Below are positions 1 through 11,555 of a stretch of DNA of 64,000 nt, piece after piece (position 1 is the first letter of the stretch; every line of letters starts with the position of its first letter). The notes below the pieces were generated by a model. It saw nothing but the letters and a program-made list of their open reading frames with translations, was not told the DNA's origin and did no database searches. The translations under genes and the position numbers were made by a program. Source of the stretch: Cymbomonas tetramitiformis (lineage: Eukaryota > Chlorophyta > Pyramimonadophyceae > Pyramimonadales > Pyramimonadaceae); the NCBI GenBank assembly GCA_001247695.2, contig LGRX02027135.1, positions 1 through 64,000 of the forward strand. Direction: 5' to 3'.

Positions 1-433
1 TAAAGTGCGTGTTCAAAACTGTCGGCAACCCATACAAGCGTTCTACGAGATGCATCCGGAGTATTACAACTTTGACATGGCGGAAACCCTGGGCCAGCAA
101 AATGCAAATGGAGATATGCATTATGTCTCCCTGTCCAATATCCTAGCGCAGAAACAGCGGTATGACGAACCCCAGTTCTGGCACATCATCGCCAACATGA
201 CGGGCCGCGTCATACAGATGTACATCAGCTGGCCGTTGGTTGACCTGAATTGGCCGCTTGCCTCGGCTCCAACTCCAGAGGAATTCCCGAACAACGCGCC
301 CTTCGCCATGGAGTTCATCTGCCCCCACGAGGGTGTGGTGTTGACTAGCCGCGAACCTCTACGGCTGTGGAAGCTGTTGGAGCATCCCTTGTGCGCGGGG
401 CATTACATGCGCATCCTGCCGGATAATGAATAG
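1..433 (+). CDS. C-terminal fragment, possible OTU-like cysteine protease
   Basis: About 142 residues are open from the left edge to a TAG at 431-433. The sequence is not recognised with certainty. A Tyr-rich segment (PEYYNFDMAETLG), a segment reading FWHIIANMTGRVIQMY and a His-Tyr pair near the end (GHYMRIL) are in the order expected of the second half of an OTU domain, where the last catalytic residue is a His followed by an aromatic residue. The catalytic Cys would be upstream, outside the window. OTU or Ulp1 proteases are carried by some large DNA transposons, which fits the CACTA context, but this is inference. It could also be an unrelated host exon. Confidence 0.3.
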   Translation, partial: KVRVQNCRQPIQAFYEMHPEYYNFDMAETLGQQNANGDMHYVSLSNILAQKQRYDEPQFWHIIANMTGRVIQMYISWPLVDLNWPLASAPTPEEFPNNAPFAMEFICPHEGVVLTSREPLRLWKLLEHPLCAGHYMRILPDNE

Positions 434-992
434 CGTGTTAGTAGGCGCATCAGGGGAAAGGGCGTGGCGCAGCCCCCTAGCAGTAACATTCAAACTTATT
501 TTAATGCAGATTGCAAACAGCCCCATAGATACACTGCGATAAGAATGCACGCTAAGGGGTAGGCCGCACGCTATAGTACCGGTTGCTCAGGAGACCGCAC
601 GCAGTATCCATTTGTGCGCGAAGTCCGTGGAAGCTGGGAGTACGAATCCTGTGGTGTATTTCCTGCTTGCTGGAGGCTGCTCCGCTCCGCACCGAATCAG
701 GCGCGTGGCGCGTGCGGCGCTCTCCCCGGCGCCGTGTTATAGGCTGCTTCATCTGCGGTTGCGAATCAGCGGCCACAGGGTGAGCAGCGGCGCTGCGAGT
801 GGTGGGTGGGCAGGGATGGGCGAGGGTGCGTGTATTTCCTGCCTGCTTCACCGCCTACCCAGTTGACAGTTGCAGGTACCAAGAGGGCATGCTTGCTTGT
901 ATCACATACGCTTGCGTAACGTTTGTCATGCGCATGTGCAGGGGGGACAGGCACGAAGACGAAGCGACCCGGTCTGGCCGACTGTGATACCC
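434..992. other. No gene seen
   Basis: This GC-rich stretch has only short overlapping open frames of poor composition on both strands. It may be intron or untranslated sequence of the neighbouring CACTA genes. TTGCAG|GTACC near 870 could be a splice acceptor before the ATG at 993. Confidence 0.4.
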
Positions 993-3870
993 ATGACGGC
1001 GGCTAAACGGCCAGCTCCGGTGGGGCTCCTGGAACAGTTCAACGACCTGGCGCCGAAGATACACGCCGGTATATGCCTTAAGTCGGGCATGCACGCTTCA
1101 CCCGGCGGGGAAGGGTGGCTTCAGGGGAACTTCGACATTCTCCTTGAGAACGTGTTTAACAAGTGCGCGGCTTTCCAGCTGCTGCCTCCTCTGAGCCAGG
1201 AGCACACGGTGGCCAAGGGCAAATGCGGCCAGTGGATCAAGCAGAAGATGCGCAACAACAACAAGAAATTTCAAACGCAGTGTGTGTCCCCTGCGACCTG
1301 CCGGCAGGATGTCCTCGGCGAGGCAGAACTATGCACCGCATGTGCGCCAAAGGTAACGGCGAACATCACGGCCATGCTGCAGTTCGACAGGTTCATCGCC
1401 GGCAATCCGCAGTGTACGGGACTCAGGGTGACCACGCCCGAGGAATCCAACGTCCTCCGTGCGAGATTCCCTGGGCCGTGGCAGCAGGCTGTTGATGCCG
1501 TAGCAGGGGGTCCCCGGGTGCATTTCACCCTGCGGTTGCGAATCAGCAGCCGCATACAGTGGCAGCTGCTGCTTGCGGCAGGGTGGCGACGCATGCACCG
1601 CAGGTAGCGGCGGATCCTGCTGGCGCAGGGGTGGCGGTGCATGCACCCCCGGGTGGAGTTCGCACTGCGGGTACGATGCAGCCACCGCAGGTAGCGGCGG
1701 ATCCTGCTGCCGGCGGGGTGGCGGCGCATGCACCCCCGGCGGCGGGGTGGCGGCGCATGCACCCCCGGGTGGAGTTCGCACTGCGGGTACGATCCAGCCA
1801 CCGCAGGTAGCGGCGGATCCTGCTGCCGGCGGGGTGGCAGCGCATGCACCCCCGGGTGGAGTTCGCACTGCGGGTACGATCCAGCCATCCAACGTCCTCC
1901 GTGCGAGATTCCCTGGGCCGTGGCAGCAGGCTGTTGATGCCGTAGCAGGGGGTCCCCCGGGTGCATTTCACCCTGCGGTTGCGAATCAGCAGCCGCATAC
2001 AGTGGCAGCTGCTGCTTGCGGCAGGGTGGCGACGCATGCACCGCAGGTAGCGGCGGATCCTGCTGGCGCCGGGGTGGCGGCGCATGCACCCCCGGGTGGA
2101 GTTCGCACTGCGGGTCCGATTCAGGCACCGCAGGTAGCGGCGGATCCTGCTGGCGGCGGGGTGGCGGCGCATGCACCCCCGGGTGGAGTTCGCACTGCGG
2201 GTACGATTCAGCCACCGCAGGTAGCGGCGGACGTGCAGGACAATTTTCATGCGGACATCGGAGTCTGGGTGAAGTACTTGTCTGAGTGCCCGTGGGTGAC
2301 GTACGACCCTGCAGCACGTATATTCAGCGATGATACCAACCACATCACACAGTCGCAACTTCCCGAGAGCCACGCGATATGGGTCGGCGAAGTATGTGAC
2401 GCGCTGAACCTCCTGCGCCCGTTCTTGACGATGGTTCCGGTCCCCCCTGCGCAAGGACGTCGACCCCAGGGCGCACATACCACCCAGCCCCGCACCCAGG
2501 AGTCGCGCCCAGCCCAGGCGCCGGAGCAGCCAACACACCTCAAGATAAATCAGGCCGCAGCACCGGCCCCGGGGGCATTGCCCACACCGGAGGAGGCAGT
2601 GAGCCCATTACCCACTATCATGACAGAGGCGGCGTTCAGGTCCTCCCTGGACGAGCAGTCCGAGGAGGATGAGGAGGTGGTGGCTCCCCAGCAGGCTCAG
2701 GAGGTCAGGAGGAGTCCGAGGACCATTGTAACGTCGCCGCCATCCCTGGAAAAACAACGAGCCGGTAACATAGCCAGGAATATCGCTATGATGAGGGGTG
2801 TGATGGAGGCTAAGGGCGCTCTGTTCACCGTTGGTGACACAACACCGAAGGCAGCGTTGGCCTTGCTGCAAACCGTCACGGACGAGCGCCTTAAGGACCA
2901 CCTCACCGCGCTGAAGGGAACGGGCAAAAAGGTGAGTCTGACGATTAAAGGGAGCTTGTTTACCCTTCAGCAACCAGCGACATTTGCGGGTTACGCAGCG
3001 CTTAGCAAGAAGTCCTTGGACGCGCTCAACACGCCACTAACAAATGAACTCAAGTGGCGTGTGAACAGCAACCCGGAGCTGCGAGCTCTCGTGCCAGTCG
3101 CCGCGCCAAAGAGCACTGCAGCTGAACCCCGGAAATCCAAACGTAACGAGGGACCGCCGGCTGCCGGCAGCAACAAGCGCAAGAAGCAGGCCTGCCCGGC
3201 TGATGCTCGGCAGGTTACTGTGTCAGGAGCAACAATGGCCGAGCTCCTGCCGATTTCGCGGAAGGGCGCGTTTGATCGCGCCCTCAGTGGCGGTGTAGAG
3301 TGGTTGGTGGCTGCTGGCAAAGCGGAGAAGCTCACGCAGTCCGCTGTCAAAATACTGTCGGGCCGTATGAAGACACAGCTCTGGGAGACGACCACGTACG
3401 GCGAGGAGTACTCAGTGGAGCATGCCTCCGGGACGTGGAGTGGAGCAATCGGCAAGACTGTCCATCGCATAACGGTGGAGGAGTGGTCTGAGGTGCACGA
3501 TTACTACTGCACGGCGGTGGCCAGTGACAATGGCGCCAACCCTGCAAGTCAAGTTGCCCGCGGTGCTCCTCGACTTCGCCATTTTTCATGCGGAGTTCGA
3601 CGCGCACGCATTCAACTCGGCGATCATCCCGAAATTCGGCGAGTGCCGGGTCCCGGATGTGCACATCTGCGAGAAGGGACTGCTTTGGAGGACATCGACC
3701 GGGGAAGAAATGTGCATGTCCAACCTGCCGAAGTTGCTCAGCATGCGCGACACGGTCCCGCCGGGTTTACAAGTGGACGGAAATGCGGAGCCACGACCAG
3801 CCGGTGAGTGGGGCACGCCTCCCACAGGCAGCTCGCATGCATGGGTTGTGACATGCCGATGCCTGCAATG
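993..3870 (+). pseudogene. Accessory protein of CACTA element, Pro/Ala repeat-rich, frame-broken
   Basis: An ATG at 993 opens about 170 residues of ordinary composition with several Cys (QCVSPATC, LCTACAPK), then an expanded repeat zone (1605-2235). A conserved-looking region follows (2230-3530) with acidic, Lys-rich and KSKRNEG/NKRKKQ basic stretches that could be nuclear localisation signals. The last part (about 3524-3801) is in the +1 frame and ends near a splice-like CCG|GTGAGT. Two frame breaks are visible: one fewer C in the C-run near 1513 than in its duplicate near 1953-1957, and a +1 shift near 3520. Function is not recognised; position suggests a tnpA-like second protein or the N-terminal part of the transposase gene. 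Sequencing error in the C-run cannot be excluded. Confidence 0.45.
1605..2235 (+). repeat. Coding minisatellite, 87-bp unit (29 residues)
   Basis: The unit encodes PPQVAADPA(A/G)GGVAAHAPP then GGVRTAG(T/P)IQ. About five copies are present, and one carries an internal 27-bp doubling near 1735. A segment of about 120 bases (1441-1560) that precedes the array occurs again at 1887-2010, so array and upstream coding sequence have been duplicated together. Each unit has a GCATGC site next to CCCCCGGG. Confidence 0.85.
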
Positions 3871-4428
3871 AGCAACATGAGGATGAATGTCGAATCTTGC
3901 GCCGTGTGCACGCAGGTGTATCTGGTGACGCGTAGCTTGGATTGCAACACTGGCGATACCCCAAGCTGCTGGCTGACCAGTGTTCCCGAACCAGAAGCTT
4001 GAAAGCAGGCGCATACGACTTGTACCGCAGGGGAAACGCGCAAGCGTGCAAGCCTCTGGCATGAAAGCTTAGGATGTCAACCACGAACACCAGCTTCCGA
4101 TTAATGCAGATTGTAGGCTATGCGAAGTGAAAGACCGTATGTGGCTAGAACAGACAATTTTGAACTGTATTGTATCTTTGGAATAAATCAGTTTGTGTTC
4201 TCCGACGGAAACACGCGGTCACTAAGCACGCGTCACGCTGCACACGCCATGCACCGAGCGACCGCCGCGTATCGATCGGGCGCTCACGCGAGGAGCAACG
4301 ATGCATCTAACGAGGTGTCTGCCTTCATGATGCAGGTGCTGTCGGTGCCCCCCCCCTCCCCCTCAACGGATGTGCTGCGTGCAGGTCGGTGACACGGAAG
4401 GGGTGATTTGCGGCAGGTATGCGCGGTG
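3871..4428. other. Probable intron or spacer
   Basis: No open frame of good composition was found. A donor-like CCG|GTGAGT near 3801 and an acceptor-like GCGGCAG|GTATG near 4416 would allow this stretch to be an intron joining the frame ending at 3801 to the one starting near 4417. A run of C (4349-4358) lies in it. Confidence 0.35.
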
Positions 4429-5373
4429 ATGGGTGAACTGGATGACGCCGTCATCCTGCGCAAACTGCAAAGCCTGGATATTGGGCAAAGGGTCAAAGTG
4501 TCACGGTTTGGTGTGGACATCGGATGGATCCCAAGGAAGGCCGGCGGCCGCCTCACGAAGACGCAAAAGGACGCAAAGCTCCGTCAGCTTGGTCAGCTTG
4601 CTGACAGATTGACAACTCTCGGGTGCATGATCGATAAGAGGATGCGGATAACAAGCTTCCGGGGACCGCCTGTGGGCCCCAGAGAGCTAGCAGGTGGGGG
4701 GGCGAGCCCGGTGGACGGCGCGCGAGGGAAACAGCGAGCCGGGGGGGAAGCCGTCACGTGCCAAACAACGCAGCTCCCAACCGCGTGGGATAACCGGCAC
4801 GTGACCGACGCCCGCCTACTGGAGTTGGCGCAACGCGCTTACCGTGACATGAAGCGCCCAAGCATTCGCTCCCTCTTCACCCCCGACGACTTGTGCACGC
4901 TGGGCATACCTGATCAGGTAGGGCGCGCCGGAAAGGAGCACAAGGGAAGGATTGACGTGCTCATATGCCGCATGCAATCTCTGGGAGTTCAGTTTGATCA
5001 AAGGCACCGGGTCATTGCCATCTCCGCTGGCCACCAGATGGAGGCGGCCCCAGTGTTTGTGGAAACAGCGGATGATGATTCTCAGCAGGCGAGGATACCC
5101 AACAAGAGAATGCGGTATACCCTGGTGGGAGGAGCCGGCGCAGATGGGAATGATACGAACCACGACCTGGCGGACGCACAGGCCGTGGGATATATGGGAT
5201 TGAGTCATTGCGAGGAAGGGGGGTCGTCAGATGCCCCCACCCCAGCCGAAAATGCATACTGGGAGGAGGTGTTGGATTTGCCGGACATCCCGGAAGAAGA
5301 CATCGTGGAGGAGACGGACGAAGGTGGTGATGCGGAGGCGGACCTCCTCTCCATCCCGGACTTTCTTTACGAT
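4429..5373 (+). CDS. CACTA accessory exon with a repeated domain
   Basis: About 315 residues. Two similar halves are visible: residues from DDAVILRKLQSL to KRMRITSF, and from TDARLLELAQRAY to RHRVIAIS. Each ends in a hydrophobic 'L..LG...D.R.R.I' pattern, so this looks like an internal duplication of a 70-75 residue domain. An acidic tail follows (DLPDIPEEDIVEETDEGG). A donor-like GAT|GTACG at 5374 marks the probable exon end; beyond it the frame loses quality and stops at 5457. Family not recognised. It may be the N-terminal part of the same gene as the transposase that follows. Confidence 0.45.
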
Positions 5374-5589
5374 GTACGCCCTGCCGCACCTTGCACACTG
5401 GCGGAACACTCGCTGCCCTGCTCGGACAGACGTGGAAACGCCTGTGCGTCTTTCTGATACATCATGTAGTGCGTATTGTAGTATGTACGTCATGCAACAT
5501 GCGCAGGGGCATGCAGCGCACGCAGAATATGCACAGAAACTAAGCCAGGAGGGGACGGCCACTCGCAGGAACTAGCTGCAAAGGCGGGC

Positions 5590-8500
5590 ATGGAAATCGA
5601 GGTGGAAGAGGCGGCCGCCTTGCTGCTGGCTCATCACGCAGAGGTGACGGTGTACGCGCCGGTGCCGGCGAAAGAGGTGACGGTGGACCCTCCGGAGGCA
5701 GGGAAAGCGGTGACGGTAGACGCGCCGGAGCCAGCGAAAGTGGAGACATTGGACGCGCCAGAGTCGGCCGAACTCAGTCCCAAAAAAGATGGATCCGCTT
5801 CTAACGCATGGGCTGGCGAGCCCCCACGGAGTGACGCTGCAGGAAGCTGTGTGATATTTGCTGGACATGAAACGGCGGCAGCAGTGGACAGACGCGCACT
5901 TCAACACGTTCATGAAAATCTTGAAGATGCTGCTGGGTGGAGCAAACACCAATTTACCGGGGTCGCTCTGGCACATGCTACGCCTGATTGGTGCCGAGAC
6001 CGTGTGGGACTACGCAGTGCATGTGTGTCCGAAGTATCACAGAACGTTTCCAGCAGAGACCAAGAAACCAGCGCAGGAGAAATGCGGGGTTCCCATCGCG
6101 TGGGATGCGGCGGGAGTGCCGGTCGGGTGGTGCGAGGAGGAGAGATACAGTGTGACACGTACGGCGCGGGGTGAGGTGTACCGCCCGCAGGAGTACTATT
6201 TCTACTTCCCGGTGAAACGGCTAGTCAGACGCTGGATGCGCAATGCGAAGTTTGCAAAGATGCGTGCTGATACGCAGGCGAGAGCGCCTACAAACGCATG
6301 CGTCATGACCAGCCCGCACGTGGCGCGGATCAACGAGCACAGCACGGTTGGGGGCCGGCTGCTGCAGGAAACAGAAAGCACGGATCCCATGAAACCTGGA
6401 ATGGTTCGGGCTGGAATGGCTGTGGAATACGGTGAGGATGACGCACGGGCGAAGAAGCACGACAAACAGTGAGTCCAGCCGACACCCAGCACTCCTACTA
6501 CAACCAAGCCCCCCCCTCCCCTTGATGTATGTTGAATGAAATGGCTGACCTGAACAGCGCTATGGTGCAAACGATGCGTTGCACGTGAGGGTGGGGACAC
6601 ACCACCGGGCGTAATGGTGGGAATGTGGCGCGCACGGTGCAGGGGATGGTCCACGAGGTTCGGAGCGATGCGGAGCGCGGACCTGCACCCTCGGGTACAC
6701 GCCGCCACAATCTGCAACTCGAACCGTTGCGATGTGCCTTGTTACTAGAATAAGGCTAACCAGTATAACGCATGCAGGTGGTCCCCTGCTGCTGGTCTCC
6801 TTCTGCAGTGTAGGCGTATGCAAGGTGCACTGCGTCCCGCCTTGCGTGCCGTAGGTTGTACACCTGCTAGCGTGTCTGGCTGTGAAGGCTTCCCGGTGAT
6901 TGAGGAAGGGAGGACTGACGGTGCATCCATGCGGGTGTTCGCAGGATCGGGTTAGGATGGAATTTACCGGGCTCGTAATTGTGGTTCCGGGCCCTAGGCA
7001 GCACTGGAAGAACAATGACGTGATCCAAGAGCGCCTCGTGAAGGAGCTCAAGGAGTTACGCGACGGGCACGCTGACGACAAAGGCACGCCGTTCCGAGTA
7101 TACGATGGTTACTTTGGCAAGTGGCATGATAAGTTCAGTGTGTTTCTGGTGCTGTGCTACTGTGACACCGTTGCGCGGAACGATCTGGGAAGGTTCGCTC
7201 CGGTGGCTGCCAGACGCAACGATTACCTGAGCCTGTGGGAGGGCACCCCCGGACCAACTGGTGGGATGTATTGCCTAGGCTATGCCAAGCCTATCGCACA
7301 AAGCTATTTACCGGACGGGGAGACGGTTCATGCCTGGGACCCGTCGGTGCTATTAACCCAGGAGGATCACGAGGAACTAGTCAAGCTAACCCAGGAGGGC
7401 GCTGATCCCATGCGGACCGGGCGCTACGGTAAGGGTCCCCTGGAGGCCCTGGAATATTTCACCGCCATGTCGGCATACGTGCTGCCTTTCATGCACTGTA
7501 TGACCTTCGGTGTCGTGAAGAGTACTGTGAAGATGTTCCGCCACAAGGTGCCCAACTGCGATGACACGTGCTACTTCAACGCCGCGCAGCTAAAGCAGCT
7601 ACAGAAGAACGGCAAAGGGCTGTGTGCCCCGCACGACATGCACCGTGAGTACCAGGACGTGGTGCAATATGCAGGTAGGTGTGCTGGCAGGCATGATTGC
7701 AGGAAAGCTGTTCTTCCCATGCATGCGAGATCTACGTGAATTGTGTGCATAGGCCCGCCCGTTGTATGGGTTGACCATTGATTGAATGAACGGTGCATGC
7801 ATGCTGATGTCGCCCGAAACGCTTGGTTTGTTTGCAGGGAACTACACTATGGAGGACTGGCTCAACTTCATTTTGATATTCAGCCCGCTGGTATTCATGG
7901 ACGTCCTGTGGAGTCTCAACCGAGAGTTGGACAGGGCTTGGTGGAAGCTGAGGGAGGCTGTGATATATTTCATCCGGCAGGTGTGCGCCGGCACAATCGA
8001 AGACCGCGCAGAGGCTCGCGCACAAGCGGAGCTGCGTATGAGGGAGTTCGCAGTCATTATTGAGAACGAGTGCCCTATGAACATGCTGACGCTGAATCTA
8101 CGCCTAGCCGTGGTACACTTGTGCAAGCAAGAGGAGAAGGTAGGCGTTGTCAGCTCCAACATCGAGCTATGGGTGGAGCGCCTGTTGGGGGAGGCGAAGG
8201 GGGTGGTGCCGGAGCCGGTGGGGGGAAGGCCATCGATTCATGCATCGGTAACGCCTACTTGCTGAAAGACCGTGTAGATGACATGGCCCACTTGTACCCC
8301 GGGATCCGGTTCCTTCCAGACTATGTCGCGCACTCGGTGAAAGAGGACGGCCCGGGTTTCCGCGATGACCCGGGGCTCGCGTGTCACTTCATGGATGTCG
8401 GTCATCACATCATCCGCGGTGGCGTGGCTGTATCCGCGCTAAGCGCCGATGCGGAAGGAAGGCTGCTGCCGGGCCTGGCGGCTTCCTTGCGTGCCATGCA

Positions 8501-8939
8501 CGGTGAGCGATACGAGCTAGAACGGGACGCCTTGGACGTCCTATGTTTTCCACGAATGCGGCACGGCGACGAGGACTTCACGTCCACGATGTACACCAGG
8601 GCAGTAACCAGAATCTCCTACAACGTAGCCTTAGCATCCTCTGAAGCCGATGCATTTGAATACGGCCGCGTGGAAGCTTACTATCTGATCTGGGACCCGG
8701 CCACACATTGCGCTGTGTGCCGTCTAGCCATGGTGACGGCATACCCGACTATCAAAAACGCGCGCATGAACAGCCGTGCCGTCTTTGTCTTGAACGAGGA
8801 TGCCAAACATACCCTGCTGATGCCGGCGTCACGCCTTGAGACCAAGTGTATCTGCCACCGTCCTCCGGGATTTAAAATCCCCCTCCACGTCATCTACCTT
8901 TGGCCAGGAATGAAATCTGCACGATGCTCAAGACCTTAG
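5590..8939 (+). pseudogene. Tnp2-type (EnSpm/CACTA) transposase, multi-exon, decayed
   Basis: Segments resembling the Tnp2 transposase occur in the expected order: MKRRQQWTDAHFNTFMKIL; VHVCPKYHRTF; EYYFYFPVKRLVRRW (the 'YFPLKPRLQRLF' motif); VIVVPGPRQHWKNNDV (the 'LLIPGPKSPG' motif); and DUF4218- and DUF4216-like segments (ECPMNMLTLNL; EYGRVEAYYLIWDP). Likely exons are 5590-6470, a micro-exon 6558-6584, 6945-7674 and 7838-8939, with GT-AG boundaries. Lesions: a frame change at the A-run 5782-5787, an in-frame TGA at 5852-5854 and a frame change in the G-run near 8220. The N-terminal part has Val-Thr-Val-rich repeats. The product would cut and join element ends in the nucleus. As read, it is probably non-functional. 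Confidence 0.75.
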
Positions 8940-9184
8940 CAACGGCAAGCTAGAAACCAGCAGCATGCGTCCTTCCTTCCTCTCTCCTTATTGCTTCTAG
9001 TGTGACCTTACTTGCAAAGCCCAGGACGGGGCTGGGACTTTGCAAAGCCACATACTTACCTACCTAGCATATCTGGTAACAGTTATGTAACATTCCATGC
9101 CTGATTGCCACGTGCACTAATCTTGCACACGTGTCCGTATCACAGTGCATCCTGCCTGCCACGTGTCCACCCGTGGTCATACCG

Positions 9185-9518
9185 TGGTAAATTTACCGGT
9201 CATATGTGGTAATTTTACCATTGGGGGTCAATTTACCGGTCATATGTGGTAATTTTACCATTGGGGGCCAATTTACCGGTCATAGGGGGGTACCATGGTA
9301 AATTATATAAAGCAATGGTAAACAATAATATATAATTACCGCGCTATAAGTAAATGTGGTAAAATCGTGGTAACAAAAACGCCCACTGACCAATAGGAAA
9401 TTACCCACGGGATTTATATCGCCACTATTAGTATAATGGTGGTAAAACACCAATTTACCACATTTTACCACCAGTTTACCACATTTTACCACCAGTTTAC
9501 CGCGTTTATTTCTCAGTG
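9185..9518. repeat. Subterminal GGTAA repeats and right terminus of the CACTA element
   Basis: At 9187-9290 a unit containing TTTACCGGTCATATGTGG and TGGTAATTTTACCATTGGGGG is repeated twice and a half. At 9430-9505 GGTGGTAAAATGTGGTAAACT-like units (seen as their complement) are repeated. The terminal bases 9491-9518 form the end. Dense subterminal repeats in both orientations are typical for binding of EnSpm transposases. Confidence 0.75.
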
Positions 9519-10114
9519 TGATAGAAGTGTACAACGGTAAACGGAAACACCAAGGTCGAGCCCAAAAGCGAGCAGAGCAGTACGTGGACAACGCCCAGTG
9601 GGAGGTCACCTACGGCCAGATGACAGTCGGCAGCTTTGCAGTGGCTCTCGCGGTGGAATCTGAAAACGACAAGTTCGCGTTCCGCGTACAACTGAAGCGA
9701 AGCGAATGGTCGGATCCGTTGTACTTGGTGAAGGTGGAGGCGCGCTATCCGTCAACTCAACAGCTGCTATATCGCTATTTCCAACCCAAAAAGCACACCG
9801 ACACCAAGAAGAAGCACCTCGGCAAGCAGCTTGCGAGTCACCCAGGAGCTTTCGCAGCGCCACCGGGGCACCGACCGTCTACCGAGACTTTCGATAAGAA
9901 TGAAATAGTGCTGGCATGGAATGTGGATGCGAATGACCCCGAACGGAGTATACCGAACGAGCAATACGCGCAGATAGTCGTCGCTTTGCTTGCACAACAA
10001 TCCAAACGCACGCGCAAGGACCTAGGTGACTTGAATGAATCGGATGATTCCGATGAAGACGAAGCTTTTGATAATTGCGTAGCGGTAGCGGTAGCACCTG
10101 AAGTGGACGCGTAA
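9519..10114 (+). pseudogene. 3' part of an unrecognised gene truncated by the CACTA insertion
   Basis: The frame is open directly across the CACTA end with no ATG at the junction, so the 5' part was separated by the insertion. About 198 residues remain: a globular part (KRKHQGRAQKRAEQYVDN, FAFRVQLKRSEWSDPLYLVKVEARYP), a basic stretch (PKKHTDTKKKHLGKQ) and an acidic tail (DLGDLNESDDSDEDEAF). The gene converges on the minus-strand hAT/CGGBP1-like gene, with stop codons about 265 bases apart. The pair could be two genes of one older DNA transposon, but no termini were found. Family not recognised. Confidence 0.45.
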
Positions 10115-10918
10115 AGCAAGACGAAAAAAAAACATGTAAATAATATGTGTATAACGTGTATATAGATTCTGAGTCAAAAGTTCTTTGTGTTTTCACTCCT
10201 CCTAGATTTCGAAAAAGTGCATTTGACCTCAATTTTGTACCATAAAAACCATTAAATCTAATGCACAACCTGCACTTGCATGTTCTTGACTGTTAAAATG
10301 CGGCTTTTTAAGCCTATCATGAGGTAAATAAGGCGATATCATTTTCACATGAGAATATCATTTTCATCGAATAGTGTGTTAAACCTCCAACAAAGGGCAC
10401 AACTCAGCATCCACCATCGTCTCCCTGTCACCATCCTCATACACAATGTGGTAAACTGGCTCGTCAGGGTCCTCCACATCTATCTTACTGATAGTTCCTG
10501 TAAAAGTTCCGTGCCCAGCGAACTCTTTGCGGACCTTCAGACCCAGAGCCGGCTGCGATGCTCTACGAATAACCGCGTCCACATTGGGGAGCAAACCGCG
10601 GTTGCCCTCATCCTCCTGCAAGCTGCGGCCAAACGCACGCAACGCCTCCACACGACGATACACAAGCAGGATCTCCAACCGACCCCCCTCCAGCTCATAC
10701 GTTGTTCTTAAAAGCTGCAGCGTGCCATCATACCCCGCCGCAAATGAGACCTCCAACCGCAAGGGATCCTTAGCGTACACGCTCGCCATCTTCTTTGTCG
10801 TGGCATCCCCCACACCATCACTTTCCAACTGTGCAAGGAAAGAGGGCAACAAACCGAAGTTCAAACATATCTCGTTTTCAACCTCTTGGCGGCTCCACCA
10901 TCTGATGTTAGAAAACCC

Positions 10919-11154
10919 TGCTGGACTTTAGGTTCAGGGTTATTATTATGGGCTCTGATAGCCCCTAGCCTGACCCGTCTCTGATCGGAACCGTGACTCC
11001 GCTAGTAGCTAGGATGACAGTACAGTAGTACTGTACTGTCAGTCATCACTTCGTATTATCCGGGTTTCCGAGATGCATGATAAAAGCACTCGGCCGGACT
11101 GATTATGGGAGCTTAGCCAGTTTGTTTTACCCGAGCGGAACACCTGTTCTCGCA
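10919..11154 (+). repeat. 5' LTR of element A
   Basis: 236 bp, TG...CA ends. It holds a strong hairpin at about 11019-11043 (11-bp arms, GACAGTACAGT and its complement). The other LTR keeps the hairpin apart from one base. Confidence 0.92.
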
Positions 11155-11555
11155 GGTTATGCGCGTCACCACTTCCCTAGTAATTCTGATGGCACAGCGC
11201 CTAGCTGTTGCCATGTTTGGCTAAGTTTTGACACAGAGATGGGGTGGGCGCCCCCTTAGGCAGTAGTTCGTCTTTCCGCGGTATGGCCTATTTTTGAAGT
11301 GGAGATCAGTTTATGGCACATTTTTTCGGCAGTAGTATCGTGCTATCGTCGCTTATTATGGCTTCTTTTTACGTTTCACCTGGCCGGTGGAGAGGGCATT
11401 CCGCGTATTGTGGGTCGCAACCACTTTTAGCCAATCGGCTCATGACCTGTTTGATGTTGTCCTTACCGCTGAGACTTCTGCAGGATTGGCCGCTGCGTAA
11501 TGCTTACTACTGTCGCTCCGTTAGCCCGCGACCCCATCTTGCCGTCATTTTTACT

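Larger units (their letters stand above)
1..9518 (+). mobile_element. EnSpm/CACTA DNA transposon, right part
   Basis: The right end is seen at 9518, where the sequence finishes CTCAGTG; read inward on the other strand this is CACTGAGAAATAAACG, the CACTG-type terminus of this superfamily. The last 330 bases hold many GGTAA-type subterminal repeats, as expected for transposase binding sites. Upstream on the same strand is a Tnp2-like transposase (5590-8939). The left end is outside the window, so the left boundary, and whether the first 5 kb belong to the element, are inferred. The three bases after the end (TGA) would be one copy of the usual 3-bp target duplication. The element lies in an open reading frame that continues at 9519. 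Confidence 0.7.

Noticed and set aside
1271..2538. Long minus-strand frames across the repeat zone
   Set aside because: Composition is that of the reverse complement of the coding minisatellite; no family features.
9518..9521. GTG start codon for the 9519-10114 protein
   Set aside because: The codon is formed by the transposon end itself; the frame is open into the element, so the true start was lost.
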